NCBI GenBank assembly: GCA_009829735.1
Contig: CM020618.1
Location: forward strand, 9,577,119-9,641,118
Reading direction: 5' to 3'
From: Pyropia yezoensis
Taxonomy: Eukaryota > Rhodophyta > Bangiophyceae > Bangiales > Bangiaceae
DNA length: 64,000 nt
Part shown: in pieces, positions 11,851 to 21,442 of the stretch
Layout of the letters: each line of letters begins with the position of its first letter
Position numbering within the stretch: the stretch's first letter is position 1
The notes under the pieces: model-generated
Told to the model about the DNA's origin: nothing
The model's database searches: none
Seen by the model: only the letters and a program-made list of their open reading frames with translations
Translations under genes and position numbers: made by a program

Positions 11851-13684
11851 GCGCGCGCCGCTGTCGCCGCCGCGCCCGTCGGGGGTGGCGGGTGGGTCGG
11901 AAGGGGGGGTTGTTTGGGGGGGGGGGGGGGCGTGCTGGGAGGGGGGGGTGGGAAGAGGGCGGGGCGGTGGGGGAGGCAGGAGAGGAGAGGGTTGGACTTT
12001 GTGTCGCGAGACCATTTGAGGGTGGGCAGGGGAGGGAGGGGGGGGGGACGGGGTGGGGAGGGAGTCGACATGACTTCGCGTTGAGGTGGGGGGGGAGGCC
12101 TTTTTTGGCTACGTCACAGCGGCGGCTGCCCCTTTAAGGGGGGGGAACCCCACCAAGCTGGTGGGAGGCCGCGCTGGGATGGACTGCTGGCGGCCGACGG
12201 CAGACGCACTTTTGACTCTGGCTGCGTTGTTTTGGGCGCGAGACTGCATGGTTGGGGGTCAAGGTGGAGGGAGGGGGTCCCGCCCCCCCGCTGTCACTGC
12301 CGCCGCCACTGCCCCCGCCGGCACCGTCTACCGGTCATGGCGGCGGTGGTGGCAGCGGCAGGCAGACGCGGGCGGGACCCCTGCGGGCGCGCCCGTCACG
12401 GGCGCCCGACCAGCCCCTTCCGGCGGCGTGTGCACCTACATCATCGACGGCAAGGGCGGGCGGGTGGGCAGGGGCGGCGCCATCCCCCCAACCACACCCC
12501 TCCTCCCCTCTCCTCTTTCTTTGACGGCCGCGCGCGGCGGGCGTGCCTCCAGGCGACCCTGGCAGATGGGCCGGCTGCGCCGACCCCCTCCCTTCCATAC
12601 CCCCCCCCGTGCGGTAGGCCCTGAACCGGGCGGCGGGCGTCGCCGGCTGACGACGCCCCCCTGCCCACCGCCGCGGCGCGCCCGGTCGGGCGGCCGGCCG
12701 CCGCAGAACCCCCCCCCCTCCCGGACGGCAAGTGCGGGTGGTGCTCCACTGGCTGCCCGTCTGCCTCCGCCGCTGCCGCCGCTCTGGGCCGCACCGAAGT
12801 CGGGGGCGCCACCTTACCCCCCCACCCCCGGCCCCCCCACGTCCTGTGCGCCACCTCCTGCCGCCGCCCTGGGGGCTCGCGGCGGGCGCCGCTGGCGCCA
12901 TGAAGAGGGGCCGGGGGGGGGCTCGCGGCGGGCGCTGCTGGCGCCGTGGAGCGGGGCGGGGAGAGGGCGGACCCTCGCCGGTGGGGTCAAGGGACCACCT
13001 ACCGCGGGGCGCGCGTCCTTCTACTTTTATTCTTCTTTTGCGTGTGCGCGTCTACTCCTTCTCGTCTTGCACTGACACTGGCACTGGCCACCGGGCCCGT
13101 TGCGGGCGCGTGGCCGGTCCCGCCGCGCGGGGGCACGGCCGACGGGCCGTGCGTTGTCGCTCCCTGCCCTTCCCCCTCCCCCCCCCTTGCCCCCCATCCA
13201 CTCCCCTCCCCTCCCAGCCCCCTATTACCAATCCACGCACGGTGGTTTGGGCGCCGCCTGTCCACCCGCCCGCCGGGAAAGGCGGCCCACCGAGAGCGCC
13301 GCGCCATGGCCCCGTGCCACCACCACAGAGGGCGGCGGCGGGCGGGGCGACGCCGGCTACCACCGCCGCCGCCGCCGCCGCCTCCGCCGACGCCGTCACG
13401 GCCACCGCCACCGCCGCCGCCGCCGCCGCCGTCGCCGCCGGCCACCACCAGCCGCCGTCTCCAAACGTGGGGGGCGTGTGCAGAGGGCGGCTGGAAGTGG
13501 CGGCCAGGGGCGGTGAAAGGACAACCGGGCGTGGGCGCAAAAAGCCGCCACGCCACGGCGCGGGAGGGGTGGCGCGTGGGTCCATCCCAAATGCAGGTAG
13601 CTCTGTTGGTTGCTTTGTCGTCTTGCCGCACCGCACGGTCCCCTCTTCCCACTTCCCCCTCCCCCCCCAGCCCCCACTCCACCC
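11851..13684. other. Intergenic between convergent genes
   Basis: This stretch separates the convergent bZIP and EMC7-like genes. It is low-complexity and G-run rich at 11900-12070, C-run rich further on, with a CCG-type trinucleotide tract at about 13360-13440. Open frames here are repeat-driven and have no domain. I see no gene. Confidence 0.5.
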
Positions 13685-14560
13685 CTAGCGCCCCCCCCCC
13701 CCCACCCCCTCTAGCGCCGCGGCCAACACAGACAGGTCCACCTCACGCTCCCGGGGCTCCCCCACCACGTCTGCGTACATGTCATCGTCCATGGACGCGA
13801 GGAGGCGGGGGAGCGCCAGGACGCCGCCGACGCCCACCGCCGCCGCCACCCCCAACGGCGACGCCGCCGCCGCCGCCACCCACCGCACCGTCGCGGCGGT
13901 GCGGGCAAGGAAGCCCGGCGCCGCTGCCGCCGCTGCCGCACCGCTGCCGCTGATGCTGCCGCCGCCGCCGCCGCCGTCGCCGTCGCCGTGGGCGTACACC
14001 GCCACGCCCAGCGGGTGAAAGTGCAGGCGGCGGGGGGGACCGGCGGCAGCGGTGGGACTGGTGGTGGCGGTGCCGGCGGCGGCAGCGGCAGCGGCGGCAG
14101 CGGCGGCGGCGGCAAACTGGGCCGACGGCGGCGTCAGCGGCGACGGCGCCTCCTCTGCGGCGGCCACCCCCCCCCCCGCCACCACCACCCGCAGGGTCGG
14201 GTAGGCAACGGCCGTCGGCGGGTGGACGGTCAGGGTGTAGGGCCCGTCGGGGAGGGGCGGCAGCGCCCACCCGCCGCTGCCGCCCCGCACCGTCGCGGCC
14301 GACGTGCCCCCGTCGGCCCCGTGGGCGAGGACCGTCGTGGGGGCGCCCGCGGGGGGGGGGGCGCCCCCGCCGAGCGCGTGCACGTGGCCCGCGACGAGCG
14401 CCGCTACGGGGGGGGGGGCGCCCGCGCCGGTGGCCACCACCGCCGCCGCCACCGCCGCCGCCGCCGCGGCGGCTGACGGGCGGCGGCAGCGGCGGCGGCG
14501 GCGGCGGCGGCTACTGCGGCGACGGCACGAGGGGGAGGCGACGGGGGGGGCGGCGGCCAT
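13685..14560 (-). CDS. EMC7: ER membrane protein complex subunit 7-like (EMC7)
   Basis: A 291-residue protein. An Arg-rich start is followed by a hydrophobic Ala/Val segment (about 29-45), a plausible signal peptide. A beta-sandwich-like stretch (about 54-128) includes the PLPDGPYTLTV-type strand typical of the EMC7 carbohydrate-binding-like fold. A conserved HPLGVAVY segment (about 182-189) follows, then one membrane span (about 232-254) ending in LPRLL, and an acidic cytosolic start MDDDMY. This order matches EMC7, a subunit of the ER insertase that helps tail-anchored and multipass proteins enter the membrane. Ala- and Gly-rich inserts (about 148-175, 192-214) interrupt the conserved core. 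ATG 14560 is the first real ATG in frame; a longer reading would need TTG. The identification is by pattern, not alignment. A NOMO-like protein is the main alternative. Confidence 0.68.
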   Translation of the reverse strand: MAAAPPVASPSCRRRSSRRRRRRRCRRPSAAAAAAAVAAAVVATGAGAPPPVAALVAGHVHALGGGAPPPAGAPTTVLAHGADGGTSAATVRGGSGGWALPPLPDGPYTLTVHPPTAVAYPTLRVVVAGGGVAAAEEAPSPLTPPSAQFAAAAAAAAAAAAAGTATTSPTAAAGPPRRLHFHPLGVAVYAHGDGDGGGGGGSISGSGAAAAAAAPGFLARTAATVRWVAAAAASPLGVAAAVGVGGVLALPRLLASMDDDMYADVVGEPREREVDLSVLAAALEGVGGGGR

Positions 14561-16055
14561 GGTGGCGGCGGCAGCAGCGGCGGCAGCGGCTACGGCAGGC
14601 GCAGCGGCAGGAGCGACAGTGACGGTCGGCGGCGGTGCGCGCGTGGCCGCGCGCCCAAAGGACGCGGCCGCTGCCAATCAGGAGAGGAGCGGGAGGGCGG
14701 AACGGAGCGAGGCGGCCGCAAGCGGGGGAGGCGCCGGCAGTAGCGGCGAGAAAGCGAGGGCGGGGTGGGGGGCAGCCGCCCCCGCGAGGCGACGGCGAGG
14801 GAGAGGGGGAGCGCCGCGAGGGTGGGCGGGCGGCCGCGACGCAGAGGCAGCGGCGGGAACACGGGGCACCACCGCGGTGGCGCCGAGGCACCAGTCAGTG
14901 GCAGACCGTTAGGGCTAGCTAGTACCATTAATAACCGAAATCGTCCCCGTACTCTCCGGTACTGTTCACTGTCTACGGGGCTTGGCTTTGGCGCCCCTTC
15001 TACATTACATGAAATCACGACACCAGCGGGGACGGCCTCCCGAGCCCTACTAGACAGTTTTGGCAGTTGCGTGGTGGTAGCGTTCGTGACTATCTCCGGT
15101 GCCACGTATGACACGTTTACGATCTCCGCTCGAGTTACCACGTTGTTCTGCTGGTACCACCAGGCAGCTGAGGGTCGTACGCTTCCGGCGCAGACGGGCA
15201 CCATCCATGTGGGCTTGTGCAACTGGCAGCTGGAAGCGTAAAGCAACAAACGTAATCAAAATCGGCGTCCTTCATGCCGTGAGAGGGGGTTGCAAATTCT
15301 TGCGCAAGCGGAAAACACCCGGAATGCAAGAAATCGGTGGTCCCCCTTTAGACCCCACTGCGCAGGATCGGCGGTTTCCACCACGTAATCGTGGTAGCGG
15401 CGGGTGTCCGTGAGAACTACAAAGTCCCGGCCGAGGACGTATTTGATGCCATCGAGTCATCCTTGAGCCATTCAAAAGTAGCCTTGCTGCTGGTGAGTGT
15501 CGCTTCGGCGAGCACGCTCTTCTTACCACCGGTTGTGCCTTCAGCGGTGGATCCGTGCGGGGCGGCGCTTCTTCTCTGTCCAATAGCGCCCCGCAATCTG
15601 CTTCCAAGCTGGTTAAAACTTGAGCAAGCCAGTTCGTGAGAGAATTCTTTGTTGCATTTAACAACTGAGCTAAAGTCCCACGTATTCTGTCACGTGTGGA
15701 GTGCCGAAACTCAGTTGCAACGCAACTCTACGTTCGTGGCAAAGCCCGGGTCCTACATACATGTACCACGAAGATCTCACGACTGTACCTCTCTTCCTGC
15801 CCAGGGTTATGAAAAGAATGAGAAAAAGAGAGGCCAACCCACGCGGCGGCGGCAGCCAGCGTCACCATCACCCCACACAGTACACACCCACTTCACCCCC
15901 CCCCCCCCCCCCCCCCCCCCCCGGTTGCCCACTTCATCGCCCCCTCCCGCTTGTCGAGGTGAAGGCGGCGCGCTGCTTGCGGCGCAATCGCTCCCTCCCA
16001 GACGACCGAGACGACCGCGCCCCTCAGCGCGCCGCTAGCGGCCCCAATCCCAGTC
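14561..16055. other. Intergenic, with a possible degraded mobile-element relic
   Basis: It contains the promoter side of the EMC7-like gene and the 3' side of gatA. From about 14930 to 15840 base composition becomes more balanced and C/G runs disappear, unlike the flanks. On the minus strand, near 15447 down to about 15300, one frame reads IKYVLGRDFVVLTDT and stays protein-like for some 50 residues. This recalls, weakly, a retroelement RNase H region, but neighbouring frames carry stops. I regard it as a decayed insertion of unknown type. A C run at about 15897-15922 follows. Confidence 0.3.
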
Positions 16056-17876
16056 TCAGACGGCGGCGGCCGCCGCCGCCGCCGCGTCGGCCGCGGCAGC
16101 CACCTCAGCGGCCAGCGGCGGGCGCCGCAAGTGCCAGTCCGTCACGGTCTGGAACGCGTGGCCGACGCGCAGCACCCGCGCGTCCTCCCCCCGGGGCCCG
16201 ACCAGCTGCACCCCCACGGGCATGCCGCCAGTGGCGACGTCCACCCCCGCAGGCACCGCCACGGCGGGCAGGCCCGCCAGGGACGGCGGCACGGTCAGCG
16301 CGTCGGCAGCATAGACGGCGGTGGGGTGGGCGTCGCCAGCGCCGCGGCGGGGCGCCGCCGCGGGCGCCACCGCCGACAGCAACACGTCCACGCCCGCCGC
16401 CCACGCGGCGGCATAGTCGGCCGCCACCGCCGCCCGCACCGCCTGCGCGCGGCCGTAGAGGGCGTCGTGGTAGCCCGCCGACAGGGCAAAGGTGCCAAGG
16501 AGGATGCGCCGACGGGTCTCGTCGCCCAGGCGCCCGCCACGGGTGCCGGCCACCAGGTCCGCCACGTTGGTGCTCCCCGCTGCTGCGCCGCGGGAGCCGT
16601 ACCGCAGACCGTCGTAGCGGGCCAGGTTGGCCGACGCCTCGGCAGGGGCAAGGACGTAGTAGGCCGCCACCGCAGCGGGCAACCGAGGAAGCGAAACGGG
16701 GCGGGTCGTTGCGCCCAGGCCCCGGAGGGTCTCGGCAGTCGCCTCAACGGCGGCGGCGGCCGCCGCGTCCACTGCCACCCGCTCGTCCGACACAATGCCG
16801 ACCGTGAGGCCAGCAAGTGGCGACGGCCCCGCCGCGTCAACGGCCGCCAGGTCCACGCTTAAGTCTGGAACCGGCCCGTCAAGGGCGGTCGGGTCGAAGC
16901 CGTCCCCCCCCGCCATGACGCCCGCCAGCACCGCCGCGTCGGCGACTGACCCCGCCAGCACGCCCACCGTGTCGAGCGACGACGCGTACGCGAGGAGGCC
17001 GTGCCGTGACACCCGCCCGTACGACGGCTTGTAGCCCGTCACACCACAAAACGACGCCGGCTGCCGCACCGACCCGCCCGTGTCGGTGCCGAGCGCGACG
17101 GGCGTCACCCCCGCCGCGACCGCCGCGGCCGACCCGCCCGACGAGCCGCCCGGCACGCGGGTAGTGTCCCACGGGTTGGCGGTCGGCCCAAACGCGGAGC
17201 GCTCGGTGGAGGAGCCCATCCCAAACTCGTCCATGTTGGTCTTGCCCAGCACCACCGCCCCCGCGGCGACGGCGCGCGCCACCGCCGTGGCAGTGTAGGC
17301 GGGGGTGTGGTCGGCCAGCACTGCCGACGCGGCGGTGGTGGTGAGGCCGGCGGTGCACAGGTTGTCCTTTACCGCCAGAGGCACGCCCGCCAGCGCGCCG
17401 CCGCCCCGCCCCGCCGCCACGTCCGCGTCGACGGCGCGGGCGGCGGCCAGCGCCGCCGCCGCGTCGACGGTGAGGAAGGCAGACAGGGACGGCTCGGCGG
17501 CGGCCAGCCGGCGCAACGCCGCCGCCGTTAGCGACTCGGCACTGACCGCGCCGGCCCGCACGGCGGCGGCCATGGCCACCACCGAAGACGGCGCCACCGC
17601 CGTTGTCCCTACCGCCGCCGCCGCCGCCGCCGCCGCAGCTGCCGCCTCGGCCGCGGGCGTCGCAGACGCCCGCATGTACGCGGCCCGCCGGTGGGGGGCG
17701 GGAGACGCAGAGGGAACCACAGCTGCCCCCGCCCTGCTAACACCACCGGCGGTGCGGCGAGGGGTGGGGCCCGCCGGTCGCGCCGCGGCGGCGGCGGCAG
17801 CGGTGACGGGCGTGCCCCCCAGCGGCCGGTGGCGAGGCAGGAGGACGGCGTAGCAGAGGGGCGACCGTGACGCCAT
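16056..17876 (-). CDS. gatA: Glutamyl-tRNA(Gln) amidotransferase subunit A
   Basis: A 606-residue amidase-signature protein. It is the catalytic subunit of GatCAB, which frees ammonia from glutamine to convert Glu-tRNA(Gln) into Gln-tRNA(Gln) in organelles. The Ser-cisSer-Lys triad is visible as K170 (LAVKDNL), S245 (GGSSGGS) and S269 (TDTGGSVRQP). The spacings of 75 and 24 residues equal those of the bacterial enzyme (K79/S154/S178 in Staphylococcus aureus). The tail carries GMPVGVQLVGP. The first ~85 residues (Arg, Ala, Ser, Pro; no acidic residue before about residue 77) form an N-terminal extension, as expected for a plastid or mitochondrial transit peptide. ATG 17876 is the first ATG; the frame upstream offers only TTG. 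The gene is one exon and diverges from the exonuclease gene. Confidence 0.95.
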   Translation of the reverse strand: MASRSPLCYAVLLPRHRPLGGTPVTAAAAAAARPAGPTPRRTAGGVSRAGAAVVPSASPAPHRRAAYMRASATPAAEAAAAAAAAAAAVGTTAVAPSSVVAMAAAVRAGAVSAESLTAAALRRLAAAEPSLSAFLTVDAAAALAAARAVDADVAAGRGGGALAGVPLAVKDNLCTAGLTTTAASAVLADHTPAYTATAVARAVAAGAVVLGKTNMDEFGMGSSTERSAFGPTANPWDTTRVPGGSSGGSAAAVAAGVTPVALGTDTGGSVRQPASFCGVTGYKPSYGRVSRHGLLAYASSLDTVGVLAGSVADAAVLAGVMAGGDGFDPTALDGPVPDLSVDLAAVDAAGPSPLAGLTVGIVSDERVAVDAAAAAAVEATAETLRGLGATTRPVSLPRLPAAVAAYYVLAPAEASANLARYDGLRYGSRGAAAGSTNVADLVAGTRGGRLGDETRRRILLGTFALSAGYHDALYGRAQAVRAAVAADYAAAWAAGVDVLLSAVAPAAAPRRGAGDAHPTAVYAADALTVPPSLAGLPAVAVPAGVDVATGGMPVGVQLVGPRGEDARVLRVGHAFQTVTDWHLRRPPLAAEVAAAADAAAAAAAAV

Positions 17877-19159
17877 GGTGTGGAATGAGACGGGCGTAAG
17901 GGGAGGGGAGGGGGGGGGGGATGTCAACCGAGGCGTCGGGGGCCACGGCCTCGCGCGTGGACGGGAAGGGCTCGCGCGTGGACGGGAAGGGCTCGCGCGC
18001 GGCGGTAGCAGTGGCGTGGGGGGCCGGGGGACATCGGTGCCGCAGCTGTCCGGCCTTGAGCAAGACGGCGGCTACCCGCGAGGTTGGGATCTTGTCATAT
18101 CAATTACATAGTAAGTCTCATCTTGCTACGGACTCATACTACTTGCGGGACTGGGGACGTTGGCGGACCGACGATGATCTGGAAGAGGCAGGCAAGGCAC
18201 GCGACTGGTGGCTGTGCCTTAGCCACGGCGGCAGCAGTCGCGGGCCGCCTTCCCGAAGCTGCCCGCCAACCATGCCGCCGCCGCTCCTGTCCCCGACCGC
18301 TATGGCCTTCGGAGGAGGGAGGTGGGGGAAGGGGCCGCCCTTCGTCCTCCCCCCCCCAGCCGCCCGCCGCCTGATGTTTTCCTTGCCGCCACTGTCTGTG
18401 GCGGTAGGAGTATCTCCCCCCCCCCCTACCCCCTCTCCCGTGGGGGGACCTCTGGCCACTTCCCGCCCCCCCCGCCTTGTCAGATTGCCCGCCGCGCGTC
18501 CCCCTCTGGTTTGCCAGCGGGGCGCTCCCCCGACTGGCCCCCTGCCCTGTACGCCGGCCGACGTGACCCCCCCCCCCCCCCACCTTTCTGGCTGCCCGCC
18601 CGCCCCCCCCCCCCCCCCCCGCGAGCGCGCGCTGCCGGGGGGGTGTGCCCGCCCGTCCACCTGCGCCCGCCCGACCATCCGCCCGCCCCCCCGCCCGTCC
18701 GCCAGTCTGGCGACGGGTCCCCCCCTGGCCGCCCGCCACTCCACGCGCGGCGTACGCCAGGAGGGGTTGGGGGGGGGTGGGAAGCCCTTGCCTGTTTGGG
18801 AGGGCACGTGGGCTGCCGGCGGCGGCCGCCGCGGAGTAGCGAGGAAGGAGGGCGCCAAGCGGAGTGGCATCGTGGATACAAAGGGACGGCCGCCGCTGTT
18901 CGCGACGGGTTGTGTTGCTACCGGGAACGCCGTCACGCCCGCCGCCGTCGCCGCCGCTGCCCGCCGCCGTCGCCGCCGCCATTGTCGCCACCACCGCCGC
19001 CACCGCCACCGCCGCTGGTGCGGGCGTGGGTCTGACTGCCCGTCGCGGTCCGCTTCGTGGAGAACCTCCCCTTGCCCACTCCTCCCCGCCCCCCCCCATA
19101 CGCCCCCCCTTTTCGTTTTTCGTTGTTGTTGGGTTTCTCCTCCTCAGCGGGCCCTCACG
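17877..19159. other. Divergent intergenic region with 21-bp tandem repeat
   Basis: This separates gatA (-) from the exonuclease gene (+). At 17951-18000 the 21-bp unit TCGCGCGTGGACGGGAAGGGC is repeated about 2.4 times, roughly 75-125 bases upstream of the gatA start, so it may be part of its promoter or leader. A balanced stretch at about 18050-18200 contains no gene I recognise. The rest is C/G-run DNA. Confidence 0.5.
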
Positions 19160-19469
19160 ATGGCGCCGCCGTCGGCCACCACCCCCGCCCGCGGCCGTTC
19201 CTCGCCGCCCCCCCCCGCCTGCCCGCCCCCCGCCCCGTCGCCCGTGTCGGTCATGGCCACGGCGGGGGGGCGGCGGCCGCGGCGGAGCCGGCGGCTCACC
19301 CCCGCCCGCGGCGTTCACTGGGCGGATGGGGGGACGGCAGCGGCGGCGGCGGCGGCGGCGGCAGCAGCAGTGGTGGGGGCGGGGGGGGGGGAGGGGCAGC
19401 CAAAGGTACCGCCGCTGCCGCCGCCGGGGAGGGCGGGCGGGATGGCGGCGGCTGCCGCTGCTGTTGCCG

Positions 19470-19501
<32 letters not shown>

Positions 19502-21442
19502 GCTGCCGCCATCGGCACCACCGCCGTTGCGCCGGCGGGGCAGCCGGCCGCCGCCGTCCCAGACGACGCGCCAGGCGCGGCGGCGGGGGTTGCCGGGGGG
19601 CGCCGCGCCACCCTCCGCTCCGCCGCAACGGCACGGGCGGTGACGGCGGGCGGCGGCGCCGACGGCGCCGACGCTGATGCCCGGCTGCCCGCTGACGGCG
19701 GCCCGCCCGCCACCGCCACAGCCACCGCCACCGCCGCCGCCGCCGCCGACAGCCCAACGACGACGGCAGCCGCGGCGGCACCGGCGGCCGTGCCGCCGCG
19801 TGCCGACGGGGCGGCGGCCATTGCCGCTGCCGCCGACGCGCTGGCGGGGCTGTCGCTGCGCGACCCGGCCCCCCGTCCGCTTCCCCTCCCTCCCAACACC
19901 GCCCGTGATGGCGCGGCCGCCGCGGCGGTTGCGGCGGTGGCCGCGCTGGCCACGGCGGCCGCCGCCACCCCCGCCCCCCCCCCCCCCCGGGCACGGCGGC
20001 ACCCCCGCCCCCCTACCCCCCCCCCCCCCTGCTGCTCTTCACCCTCGACACGGAAACGACGGGCCCGCCGTGTGCGTCGCACGTCATTGAGGTCGCCCTC
20101 TGCCTGTCGCCGCTGACGCCCGTGGCGGGCGTCCCGCGGGCGTATGTCAGCCTGATCGCCCCGCCAGTGCGCATTGGCGTGCCGTCGGCGAATGGCATTT
20201 CGGATGGGGACGTGGCGGGCGCCCCGCCGTTTGCGGCGGCGTGGGAGAAGGCGGTGGCGTGGGTGGCCGCCGTTGTGGCCGCGGCCGCGGCGGCCGCGGA
20301 GGCTGAGACGGCCAGCGGGCGTAGTGGTGGTGGTTGTGGCCGCAACGGCAGCAGCAGCGGCGGCAGCGGCAATGGCGGCGGTTCCCCCCCCACGCCCTCG
20401 CGCTCCCCCTCCCTGCTGCCCGTCCCCGTGGTGGTAGCCCACCACGCCGCGTACGACGTGTCCCGCATCCGTGGGGAGCTGCGGCGCGGCACCCCCCCCC
20501 GCGGGGACCCACCCGGCTGGGTGTGGGGCTGCTCCTGGGCACTCGCCCGCACCCTCTTCCCCGGCGGCCGGTGCTACTCGCTGGCCGCCCTCACCGCCAT
20601 TGCCGCCGTCGACGCCGGCCGGCCGCACCGGGCGGCGGCCGACGCGGCCGCCGCCGCGGCGGTGCTGGCGGTGGGGGACGCCCGCCTGCGGGCAGCAACG
20701 GGCCTGCGACTGGTGGACGTGCTCGCTGCGGGGGTGGTGGCGACGCCGCCCCCGGCGGCCGCTGGGGGGGGGGGGCGGGGGGGGGGGGGCTCCTTGGCGT
20801 GCGCGCCGCCGCCCATACCTGGGGAGGCGGCGGGGGGGGTGGCAAGAGTGGCCTGGCGCGGCGCCGCCGCCGCCCCAGCCGTGTGGCGCACACCAACGCG
20901 GCGTGCGTGTGGCTATCTCGGTCGCCCGCGGGGGGGGTGTCGCCGCTAGCGGCCGCCCCCATCACTACCCCTACCCTCACGACCCCCACCGACAGCGACG
21001 GTGGCGGCGGCGCCCCTACCGACAGTGACGGCGGCGGTGCCCCCTCCGACATTGACGACGGCGGTGCCCCCTCCGACAGCGACGGCGGCGCCACTACCGA
21101 CGGGGAGTCCACCGACTGGCCGGCCGCGGCGGCGGCTGCGGCGGCGGTGGCGGTGGCGGCGGCGGCACCAGCGTCCCCCCCCCCCCCGGCTGGCGGCTGT
21201 GTGGCCTGTGCGGGGACGCTGCGGGGGTGGGCGGCGGGTGGACGGGCGTCCCGCCGGCGTGGCGCCCCCGCCTGGCCGCCGCCCTGCCCCGCGTGACGGG
21301 CGAGTGGGCGGTCGGTGGGGGCGGCGGGGCGGGGGCGCCGGCGTACGCCGCCACTACTGCTGCTGTCGCCGGGCGCGGGGAGGACCGCCGCGTGTCTCCC
21401 CGCCGGCGGGCGGGGGGCGGGGGCGGGGGGACCACCGCCTGA
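19160..21442 (+). CDS. DEDDh (DnaQ/RNase T-like) 3'-5' exonuclease, frame interrupted
   Basis: The exonuclease core is clear. ExoI is LFTLDTETTG with Asp at 20047. ExoII is VVAHHAAYD near 20437-20463. ExoIII is the HRAAAD stretch near 20626, with the Asp-Glu-Asp-His-Asp set complete. Between them lie GRCYSLAALTA and other features of DnaQ-type 3'-5' exonucleases of DNA or RNA. The core frame is open from 19909 to 20949 but has no ATG. The preceding frame from ATG 19160 gives an Ala/Gly/Pro-rich leader and runs into the C runs at 19975-20029. Shifting there by one base joins the two. Similar switches at the G run about 20766-20790 and the C run 21177-21189 would extend the protein to a stop at 21442. 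The boundaries are inferred; the domain is not. Substrate and cell compartment are unknown. Confidence 0.7.

Noticed and set aside
17921-19159. N-terminal part of a 731-codon frame leading to the exonuclease
   Set aside because: It starts with a non-credible codon within the gatA 5' flank and is Pro/Arg-rich. Only the part from ATG 19160 is kept as a possible leader.
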